This document shows, one piece after another, positions 57,160-64,000 of a stretch of DNA of 64,000 bases. Made by a program: the position numbers and the translations under genes. Location of the stretch: contig NZ_JADIKF010000032.1 in the NCBI RefSeq assembly GCF_016904945.1, positions 62,001 to 126,000 of the forward strand, written 5' to 3'. The notes beneath the pieces are model-generated. The model was given only the letters and a program-made list of their open reading frames with translations, had not been told where the DNA came from and did no database searches. This DNA comes from Dyella mobilis (GTDB taxonomy: Bacteria > Pseudomonadota > Gammaproteobacteria > Xanthomonadales > Rhodanobacteraceae). The number at the start of each line of letters is the position of its first letter. Position 1 is the stretch's first letter.

Positions 57160-60100
57160 GTGCAAACCGACCAACTTGCCAACGAACTGCTCGAGCGTGG
57201 CTACCGCATTTCCGGGCGACTGGGACGAGGCGGAACGAGCCAGGTGTGGAGAGGCGAGCAGATCAGCACGGGGCAGACCGTCGCATTGAAGGTGATCAAC
57301 CTCGAAGCTCATCTCGACCCGGGCCGCCGCCAGCGCATGGCCATGCGATTCGATCGGGAGACGCAGATCTGCGGGCAGCTGCATCACGCACACATCGTGC
57401 GATTGCTGGATAAAGGAAGCATCTGCGATACGCTGTGGTTTGCCGCGTTCGAGTACATCCCCGGCACGACTCTCGCCGACTTGCTGCTGCAGCGGAGCGC
57501 CCTCGAACCGGAAGCCGCTTGCGAATTGATGTTGCAAATTCTCGATGCGCTGGCCTGCGCGCACGATGCAGGCATCGTGCACCGCGATCTCAAGCCGCAG
57601 AACATCATGATCAGCCAGACCGGCCGCAGGCCGCAGGCGAAGGTGCTCGACTTCGGCATCGGAACGGTCGTATCGGAACGTCAAAGCATGGACGCACCGC
57701 GCCTGACCATGACCAACGAGACGCTTGGAACGCCCTCCTACGGCGCGCCAGAGCAACTCCGCGGCGAGGCGCCATCGGTAAAGGGCGACTTGTACGCCTG
57801 GGGTCTGATCTTCCTGGAATGCCTGACAGGCCAACAAGCCATTCGCGGCGCGACGCTCGCGGAAGTGTTCCATCAGCAACTCAACCCGCATCCGGTAGCG
57901 CTTCCGCACTCGATCATCGACCACCCCCTCGCCGAACTGCTGCGGCGGGTTTTGCAGAAGGACGTCGCTCTTCGCGCTCACGATGCACGACAAGTCTATG
58001 ACGACCTGCGCCGCATCGATATCGGCAATCTGGTGGGGAAGCTCACGCCGCAACATCCGCCCGTCGGCGATACATTGGTCGATGGCCAGACGCTGAGGCC
58101 GGCGCAATTGCGGCAGATAACGACTCTGTGCTGCAACCTCACGCTCGTCGGCCCGACGTCAGCCGCAACCTACATCGACACCATGGACGTGCTGCTGTCG
58201 GATCAAATCCGATTGTGCATGGACACCGGCGTGCGCTTCGGCGGCTATTTCGGCGGAGCCCTTGGCGGCACCCTGCGTTTCTATTTCGGCTACCCGAAGG
58301 CCAGCGATACAGACGCACGCCGTGCTGCCCGAACGGCATTGGAACTTCTGGCACAAGTAAGACAGCGCAGCCAACTTCTCGAAGCATCACGAGGTTGCGC
58401 GCTGGAACTGACTGCCGGGCTGCACACGGGAATGGTGGTCGTCCGACACGATCAACTGCCCGATGGGCTCGCCCCCATGGTCGCCCAGCGATTGGAGCGG
58501 TTGGCCCCCGCCAACAACATCGTGGTCAGCCAAACGACCAGGACCATTCTGGATCGACACATCTCATTCGAAGCGTATTCCATGCGGGTGCCCGATGAGC
58601 ACGGGCACGCCATCGGCACCAACCTGATGATCGGAGAACGGGAAACCGAAGCGCACGTTTTCCTGCAACCCGGCAGCCCGGACATCTCCATGATTGGACG
58701 GGAGGAAGAGTGTCTTCATCTGCAACGAGCCTGGCACTCTGCCGTATCAGGCCAGGGCTCCAGTTGGCTGATCGTCGGGGACGCCGGCATCGGCAAATCG
58801 CGGCTCGTGCGCGAAACGGCAAGCGAAGCCGAACGCTTCGGCGGCATGGTGCTGGAATGCCATTGCCTTTCGGAGCGGCGCAACAATGCGCTGTACCCCA
58901 TACTTCGGTTGCTGTCTGCCACGCTCCAGCAGGATCAGGCAACGGACGAGCTTTCGAGCTTCGAACGATTGTCTCGCGCATTGGCCGACAGTGGGGAATC
59001 CGAGGAGGCGTTGCCCATTCTGTGCAGTTGGATGGGAATCTGTGCACCAGATAGCCTGGCTCCCGCCCTGCACGCGCCGGTAAGACAGCGCCAGATTCTT
59101 CTGAGCGCCATCAAAGCCATGCTGATGAACCACGCACGCGGGCGACCGTTGCTGGTGTGTATCGAAGACGTTCACTGGGCCGATCCAACCACGATGGAGT
59201 GGCTGGCATTGATGGAAGGCGATCTGGCCGATCGCCACGTATTCCTGCTCATGACGTCACGCCCGGTCGATGCCACGACACTTTGCGCAACGAAAATGGA
59301 AATCGGCCCGCTCTCGCACGCTGACGTGCTGGCGATGGTGCGCCAAATCGGACAACGAAAAGGCCTGTCCGAGCAAACGGTGCAGGCCATTTCGGATCGC
59401 GCGGACGGCATCCCTTTGTTCGCTGAAGAGCTGGTTCGCGTGGCCATCACGCCGCGCACCGATGCAACACGCGATGTGTTGAACGAGGTCCCCGCCACCT
59501 TGCTCGATACGCTGGCACAGCTCCTGGATACCGCCGGGGATGCCAAGGACACGGCTCAATGGGCTGCCGCCATCGGCCGCGAGTTCGACTCTGAATTACT
59601 TATGCGCGTTTCAACGCGGGACCGCAGCGAAATCCACGACGACCTGCAAACGCTGGTCGCTGCAGGGGTACTCCACCGCAAGCGGCTCGTGGCCGGCGAC
59701 TGCTACGTATTTCGCCACGCGTTGATTCGCGATGCTGCCTACGGCTCGATGCTGCAACGTACCCGTGAATCGGTGCACGAACGCATTGGCCTGCAGCTCG
59801 AGGCCAGCGGGCATACCGATCGCGCTCGCGTCGCCGCCGACCTTGCCTACCATTTCAGCAAAGCGACGCATTACGCCAAAGCAATCCCTCACGGTGTCGC
59901 AGCTTCGCAATCGGCCCTGGAACGCGGTCTATACGAAGACGCCCTGCAGTTCGCGGAACGATGCCTGGATTGGTGCGAAAAGCTCCCGGACGACGAACGC
60001 CCCAAGGCAGAGTTCGACGTTCGAACGCTGCTGACTCTGGCTGGCATGTCGAAGTACGGCTGGGTCGATCCACGCGTAGCGGACAACGCGCAGCGCACTT

Positions 60101-61062
60101 TGACGCTTTCCTCGCAAGTCGCCAGCGACCCCCGTGCCGTTCCCAGCCTGTGGGCGCTCGCCACCTACCATCACGTCGCTGGCCACCGCACGGAAACGCA
60201 TCAGATTGCCCAGCGAATGGAAGCCATCACCTTGGAGGCAAACGACGTCACCCAGCTCGTGGCGGCGCGCAACGTGCTGGGCATGTGCCACTGGATCGAA
60301 GGCAACTATTGTGCCGCCGCCGATACGTTGGAGTGGGTATGGCGGAACTATGACGCCGTGCCTCAGGCCAATCTTTTGCGGCAGATCGGCGTGGATTCGC
60401 GCGTCTGGAGCATGGCTGCACTCGCCAATGTTCGCTGGTTCACCGTGCCCAACGGCACGGAAGCCTTGGAGATGGCGGCCGGCACCGTAAGGGAAGCGGA
60501 AGGACTCAATCACATTCCATCATTGTGCCTGGCCCTGCTTTACCAGGCGCTGGTGTTGCAACACGCAGGCGAGCGAAAACTGACCATGATCGCAAGCAGT
60601 CGCGCCATGGGCATGGCACAACGTTATGGCATCCCGGCCATCGGCGCCTATACGAGCATCATGTATGGCTGGGCACAAGCGGACTTGTCCCTCGTCTGCC
60701 AATCCATTGGCGCACTGGAAAACTTGGGGTGCTTGCTAGGATTCACTTATTACCCTGCCCTGGCCGCAAACATCGAGCTTGAGCAGGGGCAGCCCGAGCG
60801 CGCATTGGCGCGTATCGATGCCTGCATAACCAGGGCCGAATGCACCGGCGAGCGCTATTACCTGGCAGAACTCTATTGTCGAAAGGCAGATATCTTGCAG
60901 CGCCTGCAAACTGCCTCCGCAACGACTGACATCATTGCCTCGCTCGAATGCGCGCAAACGCATGCCCAAGCCACGGGCATGCAACGCACCCTCATGCAAT
61001 GCAGGTATCGCCTCCAGACATTGCAGGCGACCCCGAGCGAATGGACCTGCCAAATGGCGTAA
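57160..61062 (+). CDS. TOMM-system kinase/cyclase-like/ATPase fusion protein
   Basis: 1300 residues, start GTG 57160 after GCGGAGG. Domains in order: Ser/Thr kinase (about 15-285) with Gly loop GRLGRGGTSQVW, K44, HRD 141-143, DFG 164-166 and GAPE; class III cyclase-like domain (about 315-450); AAA/STAND ATPase with Walker A GDAGIGKS at about 540-547 and Walker B CIEDVHW at 667-673; then a long helical-repeat (TPR-like) C half to the end. This matches the architecture known as the TOMM system kinase/cyclase fusion found beside thiazole/oxazole microcin genes. The kinase looks active. In the cyclase domain the first metal Asp is N326 and the second is G370, so catalysis is doubtful. A cytoplasmic location is expected, since no membrane segment is seen. 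Confidence 0.85.
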   Translation: MQTDQLANELLERGYRISGRLGRGGTSQVWRGEQISTGQTVALKVINLEAHLDPGRRQRMAMRFDRETQICGQLHHAHIVRLLDKGSICDTLWFAAFEYIPGTTLADLLLQRSALEPEAACELMLQILDALACAHDAGIVHRDLKPQNIMISQTGRRPQAKVLDFGIGTVVSERQSMDAPRLTMTNETLGTPSYGAPEQLRGEAPSVKGDLYAWGLIFLECLTGQQAIRGATLAEVFHQQLNPHPVALPHSIIDHPLAELLRRVLQKDVALRAHDARQVYDDLRRIDIGNLVGKLTPQHPPVGDTLVDGQTLRPAQLRQITTLCCNLTLVGPTSAATYIDTMDVLLSDQIRLCMDTGVRFGGYFGGALGGTLRFYFGYPKASDTDARRAARTALELLAQVRQRSQLLEASRGCALELTAGLHTGMVVVRHDQLPDGLAPMVAQRLERLAPANNIVVSQTTRTILDRHISFEAYSMRVPDEHGHAIGTNLMIGERETEAHVFLQPGSPDISMIGREEECLHLQRAWHSAVSGQGSSWLIVGDAGIGKSRLVRETASEAERFGGMVLECHCLSERRNNALYPILRLLSATLQQDQATDELSSFERLSRALADSGESEEALPILCSWMGICAPDSLAPALHAPVRQRQILLSAIKAMLMNHARGRPLLVCIEDVHWADPTTMEWLALMEGDLADRHVFLLMTSRPVDATTLCATKMEIGPLSHADVLAMVRQIGQRKGLSEQTVQAISDRADGIPLFAEELVRVAITPRTDATRDVLNEVPATLLDTLAQLLDTAGDAKDTAQWAAAIGREFDSELLMRVSTRDRSEIHDDLQTLVAAGVLHRKRLVAGDCYVFRHALIRDAAYGSMLQRTRESVHERIGLQLEASGHTDRARVAADLAYHFSKATHYAKAIPHGVAASQSALERGLYEDALQFAERCLDWCEKLPDDERPKAEFDVRTLLTLAGMSKYGWVDPRVADNAQRTLTLSSQVASDPRAVPSLWALATYHHVAGHRTETHQIAQRMEAITLEANDVTQLVAARNVLGMCHWIEGNYCAAADTLEWVWRNYDAVPQANLLRQIGVDSRVWSMAALANVRWFTVPNGTEALEMAAGTVREAEGLNHIPSLCLALLYQALVLQHAGERKLTMIASSRAMGMAQRYGIPAIGAYTSIMYGWAQADLSLVCQSIGALENLGCLLGFTYYPALAANIELEQGQPERALARIDACITRAECTGERYYLAELYCRKADILQRLQTASATTDIIASLECAQTHAQATGMQRTLMQCRYRLQTLQATPSEWTCQMA

Positions 61063-61165
61063 TCCATCACGAGCATTCTCTTCGGCACGACTTGCCGCCA
61101 CGTGATCGCGACACGGCAAGCCGGCGCCAACAACCGCACCCCAACCGTTGCAGGAGCGACTACCG

Positions 61166-61504
61166 ATGAGCTTGCCGCTGTCCATCTACGACAAATTTCT
61201 GCATTACCGCACCATCACCCTCAAAGTCATCGCCAAGTGCTGGAACGACCAGGAGTTCAAGAAGCGCTACCTGGAAAACCCAAAAAAAGCCTTGCGCGAC
61301 GAATTTGGCTACGACTTCCCTTTCAGCCTGCAATTGGAAGCCTTCGATCATTGCGGCCACTGGTCCAAGGAGCTTGGCATTGACCTCATTCGCAACGATG
61401 CCAATACGCTCACCATCATTTTGCCCAAAGCCCCGCCGGAAGAACTGCGCGCCGAAGCGCTGGCGCAGTATTACAGCACGCACATGACCTTCCTTCAGTC
61501 CTGA
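61166..61504 (+). CDS. TOMM precursor peptide 1 (BMA_0021/0022-like, NHase-type leader)
   Basis: 112 residues; ATG 61166 with AGGAG ten nucleotides upstream. The N half (KVIAKCWNDQEFKKRYLENPKKALRDEFG) resembles the nitrile-hydratase-alpha-like leader used by some ribosomal peptides. The segment LTIILPKAPPEELRAE then precedes the tail ALAQYYSTHMTFLQS. The tail has Ser and Thr but no Cys, so only oxazoline-type rings could form there. Paralogous to the next gene. The family assignment rests on context and leader pattern. Alternatively it could be an accessory leader-like protein. Confidence 0.7.
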   Translation: MSLPLSIYDKFLHYRTITLKVIAKCWNDQEFKKRYLENPKKALRDEFGYDFPFSLQLEAFDHCGHWSKELGIDLIRNDANTLTIILPKAPPEELRAEALAQYYSTHMTFLQS

Positions 61505-61518
61505 AAGGATCTACACGC

Positions 61519-61863
61519 ATGCGCAACAATGCCGTACCAAGCTATGAATCCATTATCGAATTCAACGAAGTCTATCTGCGCGCAGTCGCCATGAGCTGGA
61601 CCGACCCGGAGTTCAAGAAGAGCTTCCTGAAGGACCCAGCAGATACCTTGCAGCGATACTTCAGCTATCGCCTCCCCTGGGAGGTCCACCTGAAGATCGA
61701 GGAAGCGGAAGCCGCGCAATATGTGGACGGCCAATGGAAAGATCTGCCGATGAACCGGATACGCGTAGGCATTCCCGACGCCCCGCCCAAATTCGAAGAG
61801 CAGCCGGTTGCTCTTTCGCTCTTCAATGATTCGGGTCCGGTTTACCTGTTCACCTGCTGCTGA
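61519..61863 (+). CDS. TOMM precursor peptide 2 with C-terminal Cys-Cys
   Basis: 114 residues; ATG 61519 with AAAGGA upstream, 14 nt after precursor 1. The leader SWTDPEFKKSFLKDPADTLQRYFSYRLPWEVHL aligns with precursor 1 and with nitrile-hydratase-like leaders; IRVGIPDAPPKFEEQ matches the second conserved segment. The tail SLFNDSGPVYLFTCC ends in Thr-Cys-Cys, an attractive site for thiazol(in)e formation. A terminator-like hairpin follows, typical after precursor genes. Confidence 0.75.
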   Translation: MRNNAVPSYESIIEFNEVYLRAVAMSWTDPEFKKSFLKDPADTLQRYFSYRLPWEVHLKIEEAEAAQYVDGQWKDLPMNRIRVGIPDAPPKFEEQPVALSLFNDSGPVYLFTCC

Positions 61864-61888
61864 GCACCATACGCCACCCCTTCCCGGA

Positions 61889-61936
61889 GCCGGGATCCAG
61901 CGCCCTGCGTCGCGAGGTCGCTGGACCGGCTTTCTT
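61889..61936 (+). terminator. Attenuator-like hairpin after the precursor genes
   Basis: GCCGG (61889-61893) pairs with CCGGC (61926-61930) and CCAGCG (61897-61902) with CGCTGG (61919-61924). Further pairs CCT/AGG lie inside, and TTTCTT follows. It lies between precursor 2 and the cyclodehydratase gene on the same strand, so partial termination would leave precursors more abundant than enzyme. Confidence 0.7.
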
Positions 61937-61964
61937 GCGGCCGCCTCCACTATCTCTTTCGCCC

Positions 61965-64000
61965 ATGATCGATGCCCATTTTGTTCCCCGTTTCCGTCCA
62001 AGCCTGCACGTCGCCGCGACCGAACGTGACTGCGCCTACATCATCTCCGAACGCCGCAGCAATCGACTGGGCGGCGAACAACTGGTTGCCTTGCTACAGG
62101 CCATTGACGGCGTTCGCTCGGTCTCGGAGTTGACGACACATCTAAGCGACCGGGTATCGCCACCGGACGTCATTTATCTAGTCGAGCAATTGCTCGCACG
62201 GGATTATCTGGTCGATGCCGATTCCCACGCGTGCGACGAACGCGCAGCCTTCGAAGAACTCATGGGATGGCGCCATGCGACACCGCTTCGCGTGTCTTTG
62301 CGCGGCATTGGCACCTGCAACGCGGAAAACCTGAAGGAACTGCTGCTCGCCGGCGACGTGGAGGTGGCGGAGCGCGGCGATTTGATCGTCTGCCTCGTCG
62401 ACGACTATCTGAACCCTGCCATCGAGGCGGTGCTGCGCGCGCCAGACGCCCCCGTTCTGTTGGCGAAAGTTCACGGCACGCGCCTGCTGATAGGTCCCAT
62501 CTTCGGCGCGGGCGACAGCTTCTGCTTGCATTGCCTGCAATACTGGCTGCGCCACAACCGTCCCGTGCAAACCCTGCTTGAACGCCGCAAAGGCTCTACA
62601 ATTTCGCTGCCAAAGGCAAGCCATCCTGCGAGCATGGCCATCGCGAGCGGCCTGATTGCGCTGGCGATCCAGCGCTATGCGGAAGGGGACCGGTCGTTAT
62701 TGCGAGGCATGGAGTCTCTGGATCTAGCCTCGATGCAATCGGCCAAGCATCAGCCTACGCGGCGACCTCAGTGCCCTGTGTGCGGAGATCCTGGCTGGAT
62801 GCAGCACCAGGCTATGAAAGGCATCGACCCTCGGGCCGAGTCGGAGTTGCCACTGCACGAGGGTGGATTTCGCACTGTTGCATCAGGCGAAACGCTACGG
62901 CGCCACGAACGCCTCGTGGACGCCACGTGCGGACCCGTAGCGTATCTGCATGCCATGCCGGGTCGCCACATCGGCACCCGTAAAGTCTACGTCTCTGGCT
63001 ATCTTGTCTGTCCTACCGCGCCTGACAGCAGCAATCCTTTCGACAAAGTGTGCGCGGGCAAGGGCGAAACCGACGACGATGCGCGCGCCAGCGCGTTGTG
63101 CGAAGCCTTGGAGCGCTTCAGCAGCGTTTTCCAGGGGGATGAGCCGCGCATACGTTCATCGACAAAATCGCTTGGAGCATCGGCCATTGCGCTCGACGCT
63201 CTTCAGCATTTCAGCCATGAACAAGTGCAGCGGCGTGACATCATCAACGCGGCGACACGAGATCGGCGCCGGCAGGTGCCCAAGCCGCTTCCTGACGACG
63301 CGCACATCGACTGGACGACTGCCTGGTGTTTGAACGATGGCAGCCGCCACGCCGTACCACTGGTTTACTGTTTTGCAGAAACTCCGCCCGATAGCGGCCA
63401 CGCCTACGGCATCTACAATCCGAATGGCACGGCGGCGGGAAACTGCCTTGAAGAGGCCATACTGCAAGGCCTGCTCGAATTGATCGAACGCGACGCCGTA
63501 GCCATCTGGTGGTACAACCGGATACCTCGCCCGGCCATCGACCTGTCAGCATTCGCCGACACGTGGCTTACGCGCTTAGTGGACGACTATGCGACTGACG
63601 GATGGCGCCTGTGGGTGCTGGACCTGACGCACGACTTGCGCATACCCGTATGCGCGGCGCTTGCCCATCACGCACGACGAGATCGTTATGCCATCGGCTT
63701 CGGGTGTCATCTCACCGTCGAACTGGCAGTGAAGCGAGCCATCACCGAACTCAATCAATTGCTTGACCCTTCCGTTGACGCGCCATCGCCATGGGACCGT
63801 GAGCAACTGAAAGATGCCTCGTTTCTCGAACCCTCTTCCTGCCCGGCGGAGGCTCCACAGCTTTTCCCGAAGGGAACGTTGCGACAATACATAGACCAAT
63901 GCGTCGACACTTTCGCTCGCGCGGGAATGTCGTCTTTTTTCGTCAACAAGTCGCGACCGGATATCGGCCTTTCGGTGGCACAAGTGATCGTTCCAGGCCT
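61965..64000 (+). CDS. Fused TOMM cyclodehydratase with YcaO domain (truncated by window edge)
   Basis: 678 codons are open to the right edge without a stop. The N part (about 1-290) is an E1-like/ocin-ThiF-type partner domain with four zinc cysteines as two CxxC pairs, C187/C190 (FCLHC) and C270/C273 (CPVC). The YcaO domain begins at about residue 310. It carries the ATP-binding glutamates E380 (SALCEALERFS), E496/E497, E505 and E508 (in GNCLEEAILQG... ELIERDA). YcaO enzymes phosphorylate the amide backbone to close azoline rings at Cys, Ser or Thr. The start ATG 61965 has no good ribosome site. The C terminus and any later genes (dehydrogenase, exporter) lie beyond the window. Confidence 0.92.
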   Translation, partial: MIDAHFVPRFRPSLHVAATERDCAYIISERRSNRLGGEQLVALLQAIDGVRSVSELTTHLSDRVSPPDVIYLVEQLLARDYLVDADSHACDERAAFEELMGWRHATPLRVSLRGIGTCNAENLKELLLAGDVEVAERGDLIVCLVDDYLNPAIEAVLRAPDAPVLLAKVHGTRLLIGPIFGAGDSFCLHCLQYWLRHNRPVQTLLERRKGSTISLPKASHPASMAIASGLIALAIQRYAEGDRSLLRGMESLDLASMQSAKHQPTRRPQCPVCGDPGWMQHQAMKGIDPRAESELPLHEGGFRTVASGETLRRHERLVDATCGPVAYLHAMPGRHIGTRKVYVSGYLVCPTAPDSSNPFDKVCAGKGETDDDARASALCEALERFSSVFQGDEPRIRSSTKSLGASAIALDALQHFSHEQVQRRDIINAATRDRRRQVPKPLPDDAHIDWTTAWCLNDGSRHAVPLVYCFAETPPDSGHAYGIYNPNGTAAGNCLEEAILQGLLELIERDAVAIWWYNRIPRPAIDLSAFADTWLTRLVDDYATDGWRLWVLDLTHDLRIPVCAALAHHARRDRYAIGFGCHLTVELAVKRAITELNQLLDPSVDAPSPWDREQLKDASFLEPSSCPAEAPQLFPKGTLRQYIDQCVDTFARAGMSSFFVNKSRPDIGLSVAQVIVPG

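Overview
The window comes from a high-GC gammaproteobacterium, most likely a member of the Xanthomonadales close to Rhodanobacteraceae (Dyella/Rhodanobacter/Frateuria type). This placement is inferred from gene order and protein character, not from a database search. It rests on an lptD-surA-pdxA-rsmA-apaG-apaH operon, a mraZ-to-ftsZ-lpxC division cluster lacking murD, a DciA-type helicase-loader gene near secA, and two adjacent Ubi-type FAD hydroxylases. All but the last 8 kb is vertically inherited core genome.

Layout. 1-1310: glycerol-3-phosphate regulation (glpR, 5' end of glpD) with GlpR-type operators. 1459-8619: ispB, a secreted dienelactone-hydrolase-like protein, two ubiquinone hydroxylases, a small membrane protein, a PduO-type cobalamin adenosyltransferase, a histone-deacetylase-like hydrolase and msrB. 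8703-15838: the lptD-surA-pdxA-rsmA-apaG-apaH operon. 16046-21517: secA, an M23 peptidase, dciA and lpxC. 21992-37383: the dcw cluster read right to left from mraZ to ftsZ, nearly all genes overlapping by 1-4 nt. 37654-43206: RNase P RNA, rsmI, then the lpoA-yraN-FAD oxidase-UDG run. 43227-48191: transporters, dusB, an esterase-like lipoprotein and a frameshifted methyltransferase. 48234-52484: methionine/SAM genes metE (under a cobalamin riboswitch) and metK. 52531-55802: a D,D-carboxypeptidase and the ABC-F protein Uup.

56190 to the right edge is the accessory part: a thiazole/oxazole-modified microcin (TOMM) locus cut by the window end. It holds an FHA-domain protein and a 1300-residue kinase/cyclase-like/ATPase/helical-repeat fusion. 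Two paralogous precursor peptides with nitrile-hydratase-like leaders follow, then a terminator-like hairpin and a fused cyclodehydratase with a YcaO domain. The kinase and FHA protein probably form a phospho-signalling pair controlling or sensing production. The cyclase-like domain has lost both expected metal-binding aspartates. The two precursors have different tails, only one ending in Cys-Cys.

Regulatory DNA readable from sequence includes GlpR sites, a MraZ-box array at a consensus-like promoter, and a B12 riboswitch with an extra palindrome whose half is repeated at metK. It also includes a perfect CRP-type site in a convergent intergenic gap, and several promoters placed so that the transcript would start at the start codon.
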